Source of the DNA: a virus
Length of the DNA: 28,276 nt
Direction: 5' to 3' (one strand)
IMG/VR virus record: IMGVR_UViG_3300049811_000125
Coordinates: 1 to 28,276 of that record
Positions 23,459 through 27,634 of the stretch are shown here, piece after piece (positions within the stretch are counted from its first letter, which is position 1; every line of letters begins with the position of its first letter). The notes beneath the pieces were generated by a model. The model did not search any database and was not told where the DNA came from. It saw nothing but the letters and a program-made list of their open reading frames with translations. The position numbers were made by a program, and so were the translations under genes.

Positions 23459-23788
23459 ATGAATCCGAATCAACTTCCGGCCCCCCGTCCGATGCACGCG
23501 CGTACCGAATCGGGCTACGTGACGCAATCGGCAAACTTCAAGGCCACCGCACCGCGAACAATCGGCCGCGCACCGCGTACCACAGACGTAGTGGATTCAG
23601 ACGGAATTACTACGTCACGGCCCGACTCACCTAAGGCTATCCGCGCGCCGCGCGGGAGCATGCCCACACCTAAGCGCACTGCCCCTGTCGTCACCCGCAT
23701 GGCATCGGCGGAAGATCGCGCGCGGCTGTCTGGCCCACGTATCGCGGCGCGTATCGCGGGCGTGCGTCCTAACCCATTCCAAAACTAG
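23459..23788 (+). CDS. small basic, probably disordered protein
   Basis: 109 aa. Rich in Arg, Pro, Ala, Thr and Ser (NPNQLPAPRPMHARTESGYV, APRTIGRAPRTT, KAIRAPRGSMPTPKRTAP, RMASAEDRARLSGPR), with no hydrophobic core, so it is probably disordered or a nucleic-acid or protein partner. GTG at 23444 is an alternative start; ATG follows a purine-rich GAGAGGCAGGG. Codons are strikingly GC-rich compared with the neighbouring structural genes. It opens a plus-strand series of small genes separated by perfect hairpins. No family is recognised. Confidence 0.6.
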   Translation: MNPNQLPAPRPMHARTESGYVTQSANFKATAPRTIGRAPRTTDVVDSDGITTSRPDSPKAIRAPRGSMPTPKRTAPVVTRMASAEDRARLSGPRIAARIAGVRPNPFQN

Positions 23789-23795
23789 CCAATTC

Positions 23796-23825
23796 GCCAC
23801 GGTGCCCCGTGCGGGGCACCGTGGC
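23796..23825 (+). terminator. perfect 13-bp hairpin between small genes
   Basis: Arms GCCACGGTGCCCC and GGGGCACCGTGGC enclose loop GTGC, 7 nt after the previous stop. There is no T-run, so it may be a mycobacterial/actinobacterial-type terminator or an intercistronic RNA stabiliser. The next gene's AAGGG follows within 12 nt. Confidence 0.6.
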
Positions 23826-23846
23826 CCAATCCTGAAGGGTAAAGCC

Positions 23847-24248
23847 ATGAACTACTACGACAAATTGGACATTTGCGACAATTGCGGATGTTCCGTGCGC
23901 CTTGACTGCCAGTGCTCACCCAATCCGATCCAATGGGGCGATATGCGCGACCTAGTGAACGATATAAGCGCATACGGCGAACGCTTGTTCGATACCACTA
24001 CGGGTGAGCCGACTATTGAATTCGCAGCGCGTAAGCCCGCGCGTAACGACATATTCGACGTACCCACAATCGTCCTATGTGACAGCGTGACAGCGTACAC
24101 ACTGCCAATCGTGGTAAGCGCTACTCATCCGATGGACCGGGAATTCCCGATGCCAGAGGGTACGTCGTGGGCCGACTGGCACGAGGCCCTAGGATGGCCG
24201 CTAACGGACGCCGAAGAATCGGCGTATGGCGAATACCTATCTTGCTAG
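23847..24248 (+). CDS. small zinc-ribbon-like protein
   Basis: 133 aa. The N-terminus (residues about 9-23) has four cysteines as ICDNCGCSV then DCQCSP, a short metal-binding module. The rest is mixed with no known domain: MRDLVNDISAYGERLF, an FDVPTIVLCDSVTAYTLPIV strand region, and a C-terminal GTSWADWHEALGWPLTDAEES. AAGGG lies 8 nt upstream of this ATG, deciding the start. It is preceded and followed by perfect GC-rich hairpins. Its exact role is unknown. Confidence 0.75.
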   Translation: MNYYDKLDICDNCGCSVRLDCQCSPNPIQWGDMRDLVNDISAYGERLFDTTTGEPTIEFAARKPARNDIFDVPTIVLCDSVTAYTLPIVVSATHPMDREFPMPEGTSWADWHEALGWPLTDAEESAYGEYLSC

Positions 24249-24256
24249 TTCACCCC

Positions 24257-24284
24257 GCTAGGTGGCCCTTATGGGCCACCTAGC
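24257..24284 (+). terminator. perfect 12-bp hairpin between small genes
   Basis: Arms GCTAGGTGGCCC and GGGCCACCTAGC enclose loop TTAT, 8 nt after the previous stop and before the AAGGA of the next gene. As with the other hairpins in this series there is no T-run. Confidence 0.6.
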
Positions 24285-24302
24285 CCTATCTAAGGAATAA
24301 TC

Positions 24303-24542
24303 ATGGCCATATACACACCCCTACCTGAATGCCCTAAGTGTTCCCACCAATTGCACCCCTACCTATGGACAGACTCGCCAGTACTTGAATGGGTCGCAAA
24401 GTGTCTAGCGTGTGGATTCACTGGCAGTGATCCGCGCATGACGATATGCGCGCGCTACGGAACTAGCACGTATGCCGCACCGTACAGATGTTCGCATTGC
24501 GGAGACTTTCATCCCGTCCGCGCGCTTACCCCTACCCCCTAG
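24303..24542 (+). CDS. small multi-zinc-ribbon protein
   Basis: 79 aa with three Cys pairs: CPKC (9-12), CLAC (34-37) and CSHC (63-66). The first two could form one zinc ribbon, the third a partial knuckle with nearby His (DFHP). Such tiny zinc ribbons are common in actinophage accessory regions, where they may alter transcription or bind RNA or protein, but nothing specific is shown here. TAAGGA is 6-7 nt upstream of ATG. The terminal codons are part of a perfect hairpin, so termination and gene end overlap. Confidence 0.75.
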   Translation: MAIYTPLPECPKCSHQLHPYLWTDSPVLEWVAKCLACGFTGSDPRMTICARYGTSTYAAPYRCSHCGDFHPVRALTPTP

Positions 24543-24551
24543 GGGTAAGCG
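24523..24551 (+). terminator. 12-bp hairpin overlapping gene end
   Basis: Arms CGCTTACCCCTA and TAGGGGTAAGCG with loop CCCCC; the stop codon TAG at 24540-24542 is inside it. A second hairpin follows immediately. Confidence 0.65.
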
Positions 24552-24553
24552 AC

Positions 24554-24587
24554 ATACCCCCTATGGGTACATACCCGTAGGGGGTAT
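24554..24587 (+). terminator. second tandem hairpin
   Basis: ATACCCCCTA pairs with TAGGGGGTAT, and GGGTA with TACCC further in, with one T-G wobble between and a tight CA turn. Together with the preceding hairpin it makes a tandem terminator-like structure. Confidence 0.6.
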
Positions 24588-24591
24588 ACCT

Positions 24592-24660
24592 ATGCCTGTC
24601 AAGAATGTGAGGTTAGCCTACCCTCAGTTACGCACAGTGACGACTACAGAGAGTTACTAG
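24592..24660 (+). CDS. possible 22-aa peptide
   Basis: The ORF MPVKNVRLAYPQLRTVTTTE plus SY starts 4 nt after the hairpin, with GGGGGT upstream inside the hairpin's right arm. A structure-gated peptide is conceivable, but the ORF is short and unsupported otherwise. Confidence 0.25.
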   Translation: MPVKNVRLAYPQLRTVTTTESY

Positions 24661-24688
24661 CACAGACGTTCGAACCCCACGGGCGGGC

Positions 24689-24704
24689 GGCGCGGAGCGC
24701 TGCC
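24689..24704. repeat. cassette-boundary repeat, copy 1
   Basis: GGCGCGGAGCGCTGCC, one base different from the other four copies (GGCGCGAAGCGCTGCC). It lies between the left gene series and cassette 1. Confidence 0.8.
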
Positions 24705-24733
24705 GGGGCATGGTGTCCTTACGATCCGGCGTG

Positions 24734-24780
24734 AAAATACCCCGATTTTTGGGGGAGGGCTTGCGCCCTCCCCCGTGGGG
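24734..24780 (-). terminator. terminator of cassette 1 minus-strand gene
   Basis: A 10-bp stem GGGGGAGGGC/GCCCTCCCCC with a 4-nt loop, flanked on the minus strand by outer CCCC and GGGG, then TATTTT. It is almost identical to the one at 25529-25576. It lies directly after the stop of the minus-strand zinc-ribbon gene. Confidence 0.75.
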
Positions 24781-24781
24781 A

Positions 24782-25105
24782 TTAGATCGTAGGTGCCCAA
24801 GGGTCGGGCAGGAAGTCGATCCATGGGCCGTCTTCGACCCATTCGTCAGGCTCCATGAAGTCGTCTGCAACGTCCCAGAGCATGCATTCTTCGCACGCCT
24901 TGACGTTGTTTTCGCCCACCTCACAAACCGTGTGACGCGGCGTGTAGTGGCGCAGGATAACCGTATTGACCTCAGTCATATCGGCTTCCAACGTCATGCA
25001 CAGAATGTCACTGCCAGTGTCCACCCCCTCGCAGGTGCGAACCGGCATCTTGCATTGGGGGCAACGCCCCTCAGGTGTGGGATTGACCCACTTGTTTGTA
25101 CCCAT
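24782..25105 (-). CDS. cassette 1 zinc-ribbon protein, paralogue of 26197-26490
   Basis: 107 aa. MGTNKWVNPTPEGRCPQCKM shows a CPQC knuckle with a third Cys (TCEGVD) close by. Later come NTVILRHYTPRHTVCEVG and ACEEC. The spacing of these elements matches the cassette 3 protein (CPVC, HCQGVE, DTTILRHEN, CAVG, CVVC), so the two are diverged paralogues. The C-terminus is acidic and Trp-rich (DEWVEDGPWIDFLPDPWAP). A metal-binding regulator or host-interaction protein is possible; no family is recognised. TACCGT lies 6 nt before ATG, so it is probably leaderless. It shares the CRP-like palindrome with the plus-strand gene at 25225. Confidence 0.8.
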   Translation of the reverse strand: MGTNKWVNPTPEGRCPQCKMPVRTCEGVDTGSDILCMTLEADMTEVNTVILRHYTPRHTVCEVGENNVKACEECMLWDVADDFMEPDEWVEDGPWIDFLPDPWAPTI

Positions 25106-25111
25106 GCCCTT

Positions 25112-25141
25112 ACGGTACCGCAGACCTCAGACAGACCGCAA
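25112..25141 (-). promoter_or_regulatory. cassette 1 minus promoter
   Basis: Minus strand: TTGCGG, 18 nt, TACCGT, 6 nt, ATG at 25105. The palindrome centre lies 65.5 bp upstream of the start. Confidence 0.5.
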
Positions 25142-25162
25142 CCGGAAAACCCTAATTACTTA

Positions 25163-25178
25163 TGTGACCTAGGTCACA
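25163..25178. promoter_or_regulatory. CRP/GlxR-like palindrome, cassette 1
   Basis: TGTGACCTAGGTCACA, a perfect 16-bp palindrome, matches the CRP consensus TGTGA-N6-TCACA and the GlxR form with central TA. It lies between divergent leaderless promoters, about 10 bp upstream of the plus-strand -35. Confidence 0.8.
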
Positions 25179-25188
25179 CTTTTTCGTA

Positions 25189-25218
25189 TAGACAAACTCT
25201 CGCCGCCCATGCTCTAAT
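25189..25218 (+). promoter_or_regulatory. cassette 1 plus promoter
   Basis: TAGACA, an 18-nt spacer, TCTAAT, then 6 nt to the ATG at 25225. The palindrome centre lies 54.5 bp upstream of the start codon. Confidence 0.65.
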
Positions 25219-25224
25219 TGAGTC

Positions 25225-25431
25225 ATGGACACCTACATCTCTGAGCCTCAGTCGCTCAGCAAGGCCGAAGTTTCCGCCCATAATGACAACATTGTCATTT
25301 TGAACACGCTGCAATGGTTCGCCACGCCGAACACCGCCCACATCGAGGTTCGATCATATGTTCGATGGATCGACGCCGAGCCGGTCGGATCGTGGCAGTC
25401 AGTCACAGTCGGAGTCACCCGCAGGCGCTAA
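25225..25431 (+). CDS. cassette 1 plus-strand small protein, unknown
   Basis: 68 aa. The N-terminal half is polar and helical (DTYISEPQSLSKAEVSAHND), followed by IVILNTLQWFATPNTAHIEV and RSYVRWIDAEPVGSWQSV, which read as beta strands. There is no Cys pair and no known motif. Its promoter gives an mRNA starting at the A of ATG. It shares the central palindrome with the divergent zinc-ribbon gene. After the stop come GC-rich hairpins and the boundary repeat. Confidence 0.7.
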   Translation: MDTYISEPQSLSKAEVSAHNDNIVILNTLQWFATPNTAHIEVRSYVRWIDAEPVGSWQSVTVGVTRRR

Positions 25432-25485
25432 GGGCACCATAAGTCTCCCCCTGGTATGGACAAGGGGAGGCCCGCCCTGGCGGGC

Positions 25486-25501
25486 GGCGCGAAGCGCTGC
25501 C
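25486..25501. repeat. cassette-boundary repeat, copy 2
   Basis: GGCGCGAAGCGCTGCC between cassettes 1 and 2; just upstream are CCCGCCC-TGG-CGGGCGG arms. It is followed by the minus-strand terminator of cassette 2. Confidence 0.8.
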
Positions 25502-25528
25502 GCCCCTGGTTTTGTTTATGATCGGGGC

Positions 25529-25576
25529 AAAAAATACCCCGATTTTGGGGGAGGGCTTGCGCCCTCCCCCGTGGGG
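25529..25576 (-). terminator. terminator of cassette 2 minus-strand gene
   Basis: A 10-bp stem GGGGGAGGGC/GCCCTCCCCC with a 4-nt loop, outer CCCC/GGGG, then TATTTTTT on the minus strand. It starts 2 nt after the stop of the 25578 gene. The T-run makes this the best intrinsic terminator of the island. Confidence 0.85.
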
Positions 25577-25577
25577 A

Positions 25578-25775
25578 TTAATCCTCCCTGAAGTAAGTAG
25601 CCTCAATGATGGCGGCGTTGAGTTCGTCGGTGTCCACAATTGCCACCAATTTGAGTGCAAGGCTCTTGAGGAACGCCTCACGCTCGAATGAGTAGGTCAT
25701 GGTGTCCAGAATTTGAGACACCTTGTTGGTGTTGGTGTTGGTGCGGTTTTCTGAGTAATACCCTGTTGTGTTCAT
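25578..25775 (-). CDS. cassette 2 minus-strand small protein, unknown
   Basis: 65 aa. The start MNTTGYYSENRTNTNTNK is Asn/Thr-rich, followed by a helical segment VSQILDTMTYSFEREAFLKS and LALKLVAIVDTDELNAAIIE. It has no Cys pair. I chose the inner ATG because CAGAAT lies exactly 6 nt before it and TAGACA 17 nt further upstream; 19 extra residues of open frame would overlap the promoter. Function unknown. Confidence 0.75.
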   Translation of the reverse strand: MNTTGYYSENRTNTNTNKVSQILDTMTYSFEREAFLKSLALKLVAIVDTDELNAAIIEATYFRED

Positions 25776-25781
25776 GTTTTT

Positions 25782-25810
25782 ATTCTGCCTTAGTTCTAGG
25801 CCCGTGTCTA
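25782..25810 (-). promoter_or_regulatory. cassette 2 minus promoter
   Basis: Minus strand: TAGACA, 17 nt, CAGAAT, 6 nt, ATG at 25775. The palindrome centre is 64.5 bp upstream. Confidence 0.65.
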
Positions 25811-25831
25811 CCCCAAAACCCATATTTCTCA

Positions 25832-25847
25832 TGTGACTTAGATCACA
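25832..25847. promoter_or_regulatory. CRP/GlxR-like palindrome, cassette 2
   Basis: TGTGACTTAGATCACA, matching TGTGANNTANNTCACA, imperfect only in the centre. It lies between two divergent leaderless genes. Confidence 0.78.
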
Positions 25848-25857
25848 CTTTTTGGAG

Positions 25858-25886
25858 TTGTGATTTTGCTTGAACTACGGCACAAT
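25858..25886 (+). promoter_or_regulatory. cassette 2 plus promoter
   Basis: TTGTGA, 17 nt, CACAAT, 6 nt, ATG at 25893. Palindrome centre to start is 53.5 bp. Confidence 0.6.
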
Positions 25887-25892
25887 GAAGGT

Positions 25893-26081
25893 ATGAACAC
25901 AAACATAGGTGACACGGTAAAGGTTTCCGGCGAATTGTTCTCTGATCATCCCTCAATGATGGGGAAAAAGGTTTCGGGCATCGTGACCTCAATTGACACG
26001 GTTGACGGAATTGTCTACGCATTTGTCTATTCGGAGCGTTTTGGGTACTGCGCTCCCATTATGGTTGGTTACTCACAGTAA
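25893..26081 (+). CDS. cassette 2 plus-strand small beta protein, unknown
   Basis: 62 aa. NIGDTVKVSGELFSDHPSMM, KKVSGIVTSIDTVDGIVYAF and VYSERFGYCAPIMVGYSQ read as a compact five-stranded beta barrel (KOW/SH3-like in pattern, not proven). The start is the inner ATG, 6 nt after CACAAT; an upstream ATG at 25860 would lie within the promoter spacer. Its stop is followed 1 nt later by the 62-bp boundary repeat. Confidence 0.75.
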   Translation: MNTNIGDTVKVSGELFSDHPSMMGKKVSGIVTSIDTVDGIVYAFVYSERFGYCAPIMVGYSQ

Positions 26082-26082
26082 C

Positions 26083-26144
26083 CACCGCCCGCCCACGGGC
26101 GGGACGGCGCGAAGCGCTGCCGCCCCTCGCGGCTTTTACGAGGG
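26083..26144. repeat. 62-bp direct repeat, copy A (contains boundary repeat 3)
   Basis: Identical over 62 bp to 26906-26967, 823 bp away. It contains CCCGCCC-AC-GGGCGGG, GGCGCGAAGCGCTGCC (26106-26121) and a CCCCTCG/CGAGG-type hairpin. It starts directly after the cassette 2 plus-strand stop, so it probably ends that transcript. Confidence 0.9.
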
Positions 26145-26164
26145 CCTTCCAGAATCCCCCAATT

Positions 26165-26192
26165 CTAGGGGGAGCCTCACGGCTCCCCCTAG
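26165..26192 (-). terminator. 12-bp hairpin after cassette 3 minus-strand gene
   Basis: Arms CTAGGGGGAGCC and GGCTCCCCCTAG enclose loop TCAC. It lies 4 nt after the stop of 26197-26490 in the minus direction. No T-run follows. Confidence 0.65.
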
Positions 26193-26196
26193 CCTG

Positions 26197-26490
26197 TCAC
26201 ATGTGGCAGGTTTGATCGGTGGCGATTAGGCAGACCACGCATAGATCGTCTGTGCCGTCGTTGTCAATGCCCACGGCGCACCATTCGCCGTTAGCGTTTT
26301 CGTGCCGTAGGATCGTCGTGTCCTGGCCTTTCCATGGCTTACGGCGACCCTCCGCTACCAGGCAACCGTATTCGGCGGGCTGGTAGTAACTAGCGCCATA
26401 CAATTCGACGCCCTGGCAGTGAATCACTGTCTCGTGACAGACCGGACACTTGTAATCGTCTGTGGAGTCGATCCACGTATCTGTGCTCAT
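26197..26490 (-). CDS. cassette 3 zinc-ribbon protein, paralogue of 24782-25105
   Basis: 97 aa from the inner ATG. MSTDTWIDSTDDYKCPVCHE with nearby HCQGVE, later DTTILRHEN, EWCAVG, DLCVVC and a final DQTCHM. It shares the pattern W-x(5-9)-CPxC, CxGV, TxILRH, CxVG and CxxC with the cassette 1 protein. Seven or more cysteines suggest one or two zinc sites. The start is chosen because GACAAT lies exactly 6 nt before it and TTGTGC is 18 nt further upstream; 12 upstream residues of open frame would overlap the promoter. Confidence 0.8.
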   Translation of the reverse strand: MSTDTWIDSTDDYKCPVCHETVIHCQGVELYGASYYQPAEYGCLVAEGRRKPWKGQDTTILRHENANGEWCAVGIDNDGTDDLCVVCLIATDQTCHM

Positions 26491-26496
26491 GCCTAT

Positions 26497-26526
26497 ATTG
26501 TCGCATGGCCTGACTGTCTGGCACAA
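26497..26526 (-). promoter_or_regulatory. cassette 3 minus promoter
   Basis: Minus strand: TTGTGC, 18 nt, GACAAT, 6 nt, ATG at 26490. Palindrome centre is 54.5 bp upstream. Confidence 0.6.
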
Positions 26527-26536
26527 GCCCTAGAGA

Positions 26537-26552
26537 TGTGACCTACGTCACA
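26537..26552. promoter_or_regulatory. CRP/GlxR-like palindrome, cassette 3
   Basis: TGTGACCTACGTCACA, matching TGTGANNTANNTCACA, with arms TGTGAC/GTCACA intact. It sits 11 bp upstream of a perfect TTGACA. Confidence 0.8.
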
Positions 26553-26563
26553 CTGAAAACCTA

Positions 26564-26593
26564 TTGACAGGATATTCACGCTACACCCATAAT
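26564..26593 (+). promoter_or_regulatory. cassette 3 plus promoter
   Basis: TTGACA, 18 nt, CATAAT, 6 nt, ATG at 26600. Palindrome centre to start is 55.5 bp. This is the strongest-looking promoter of the island. Confidence 0.75.
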
Positions 26594-26599
26594 GGATAC

Positions 26600-26800
26600 A
26601 TGAGCACAACACACTTCCCAGACAGTTACTACACCCAACGTGATCCGCGCGAAACTAGCCTAGTGCTGGTCTGCGAGTCCTGCGAGTCTGAAAAACTGCG
26701 GGACGTTCTGGTAGCCAATGGCTACGCCGCATGGTGGTGCGAGTGTGGCGAACAAAACGTAACCGATATAGGTGATCTTGAGCCGGGAGTTGATTACTGA
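26600..26800 (+). CDS. cassette 3 plus-strand zinc-ribbon-like protein
   Basis: 66 aa from the inner ATG, 6 nt after CATAAT; 12 more residues of open frame lie upstream but overlap the promoter. Cysteines in VCESCES (29-32 region) and WWCECGE (about 48-52) form two close pairs suited to a small zinc site. The rest is acidic. The stop TGA overlaps the ATG of the next small gene, so the two are translated together. Function unknown. Confidence 0.78.
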   Translation: MSTTHFPDSYYTQRDPRETSLVLVCESCESEKLRDVLVANGYAAWWCECGEQNVTDIGDLEPGVDY

Positions 26801-26904
26801 TGGAAGCCTACTGCCCCAACTGCAATGAGCCGGTGTGGAAGTACGCCCAACGTTGCCCGATGTGTGGGCGTCCGACTTGGACGGATGAATACTGGGAAGA
26901 TTAG
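26800..26904 (+). CDS. 34-aa zinc-ribbon peptide
   Basis: The ATG overlaps the TGA of the previous gene (ATGA), and the product is MEAYCPNCNEPVWKYAQRCP followed by MCGRPTWTDEYWED. It is almost only a classical zinc ribbon: CPNC, 10 residues, CPMC. It is too short for common gene-length cutoffs, but the coupling and the intact Cys pairs make it convincing. It ends 1 nt before the 62-bp repeat. Confidence 0.75.
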   Translation: MEAYCPNCNEPVWKYAQRCPMCGRPTWTDEYWED

Positions 26905-26905
26905 A

Positions 26906-26967
26906 CACCGCCCGCCCACGGGCGGGACGGCGCGAAGCGCTGCCGCCCCTCGCGGCTTTTACGAGGG
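26906..26967. repeat. 62-bp direct repeat, copy B (contains boundary repeat 4)
   Basis: Identical to 26083-26144; contains GGCGCGAAGCGCTGCC at 26929-26944. In this copy the hairpin GCCCCTCG (26945-26952) and CGAGGGGC (26962-26969) is complete, with a 9-nt loop. As with copy A, it starts 1 nt after a plus-strand stop. Confidence 0.9.
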
Positions 26968-26987
26968 GCGTTGGAAAACCCCCGATT

Positions 26988-27191
26988 CTACCAGAGATTC
27001 CAAGGCTCAGGGAACCTGTCAGGCCATTGGATGTGTCCCCGGCAGTACCATGCCCAGTAGGCTGTCTCACGATCCTGGCAGTCTTCGCATTCCCAAATAC
27101 CCTCGAATTCGTGGTATGTGGCATCTTCGCCGTTGGCGGGCTGGTCGCAAATATCGCACTGAACGTCTTTTGCGTAATCAATTTGTTCCAT
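26988..27191 (-). CDS. cassette 4 minus-strand zinc-ribbon protein
   Basis: 67 aa. CDICDQ (12-15) and WECEDCQDRE (about 34-38) give the CxxC...CxxC of a small zinc ribbon; the C-terminal part is Trp-rich (AYWAWYCRGHIQWPDRFPEP). A CxxC-W-rich peptide like this could bind nucleic acid or protein; no family is recognised. GACAAT lies 6 nt before ATG and a perfect TTGACA 17 nt further upstream, so it is leaderless. It is not obviously homologous to the cassette 1 and 3 proteins beyond the Cys pairs. Confidence 0.8.
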   Translation of the reverse strand: MEQIDYAKDVQCDICDQPANGEDATYHEFEGIWECEDCQDRETAYWAWYCRGHIQWPDRFPEPWNLW

Positions 27192-27197
27192 GCCTCA

Positions 27198-27226
27198 ATT
27201 GTCTGCCCATCGCAGGCAATTGTCAA
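27198..27226 (-). promoter_or_regulatory. cassette 4 minus promoter
   Basis: Minus strand: TTGACA, 17 nt, GACAAT, 6 nt, ATG at 27191. Palindrome centre is 53.5 bp upstream. Confidence 0.75.
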
Positions 27227-27236
27227 TACTTAAAAA

Positions 27237-27252
27237 TGTGACTTAGGTCACA
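27237..27252. promoter_or_regulatory. CRP/GlxR-like palindrome, cassette 4
   Basis: TGTGACTTAGGTCACA, matching TGTGANNTANNTCACA, between divergent promoters, 11 bp upstream of the plus-strand TTGACT. Confidence 0.8.
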
Positions 27253-27263
27253 CGGAAAAGTGC

Positions 27264-27292
27264 TTGACTCTCACCTTGCTATCCCCCATACT
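27264..27292 (+). promoter_or_regulatory. cassette 4 plus promoter
   Basis: TTGACT, 17 nt, CATACT. The likely start near 27299 is 54.5 bp from the palindrome centre, as at the other plus promoters, but here a 23-nt leader with AAAAGGAGA precedes ATG: the only cassette gene with a Shine-Dalgarno. Confidence 0.7.
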
Positions 27293-27321
27293 GGAACTAC
27301 CAACCAAAAGGAGACGCCAAA

Positions 27322-27528
27322 ATGGCTAAGGTCGAAAAAATCAGCGGAATCAACATCTTCCTGTCAGACGATGAGGCCGGTGCGCTTGCATCGCTGCTTA
27401 ACTGGGGGCTTGACTACAGTTCCCGTCGCGAACTCGGATTGGCCGATCTTGGCCAATTGCTGAACATGAACGCACCGTACTTCTCGGTGTCGTTCGGCAC
27501 CAAGGCGACCATTGGTGACGCTGAGTAA
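27322..27528 (+). CDS. cassette 4 plus-strand small protein, unknown
   Basis: 68 aa. AKVEKISGINIFLSDDEAGA and LASLLNWGLDYSSRRELGLA then LGQLLNMNAPYFSVSFGTK: a mixed alpha/beta small protein with no Cys. The segment FLSDDEAGALASLLNWGLD has the look of a compact domain like those in small phage proteins of unknown function. AAAAGGAGA gives good translation initiation. Its terminator at 27536-27560 follows 7 nt after the stop. Confidence 0.78.
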   Translation: MAKVEKISGINIFLSDDEAGALASLLNWGLDYSSRRELGLADLGQLLNMNAPYFSVSFGTKATIGDAE

Positions 27529-27535
27529 TCACCAT

Positions 27536-27560
27536 GGGTGGGGGCTACCGGCCCCCACCC
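27536..27560 (+). terminator. terminator after cassette 4
   Basis: Arms GGGTGGGGGC and GCCCCCACCC form a perfect 10-bp stem with loop TACCG, followed by a second small stem CCCCGC-TTC-GCGGGG and the boundary repeat. Confidence 0.75.
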
Positions 27561-27575
27561 CCGCTTCGCGGGGAC

Positions 27576-27591
27576 GGCGCGAAGCGCTGCC
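27576..27591. repeat. cassette-boundary repeat, copy 5
   Basis: GGCGCGAAGCGCTGCC marks the right end of the GC-rich island; sequence becomes AT-rich within about 15 bp beyond it. Confidence 0.85.
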
Positions 27592-27634
27592 CCAAAATTC
27601 ACCATTTACGACGCACGTATTTAATTTCCTGATT

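Noticed and set aside
24710-25303. 197-aa plus-strand open frame
   Set aside because: It runs antisense across the terminator, the zinc-ribbon gene, its promoter and the palindrome; no ribosome-binding site, and the minus-strand gene explains the region.
26193-26210. Palindrome CCTGTCACATGTGGCAGG as a fifth CRP-like site
   Set aside because: It lacks the TGTGA-N6-TCACA spacing and sits at the end of the cassette 3 gene, not between promoters.
26660-27226. 188-aa minus-strand open frame
   Set aside because: It crosses the coupled plus-strand genes and the 62-bp repeat; it lacks a start signal and has shadow-like composition.
24782-27528. Divergent small-gene pairs as toxin-antitoxin systems
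   Set aside because: Partners are divergent rather than co-operonic, no known toxin or antitoxin fold is visible, and the zinc ribbons do not support it.
24689-27591. Regular repeats read as a CRISPR array
   Set aside because: Spacing is 600-850 bp with genes between; repeat units are terminators and boundaries, with no 25-40 bp spacers and no cas genes.
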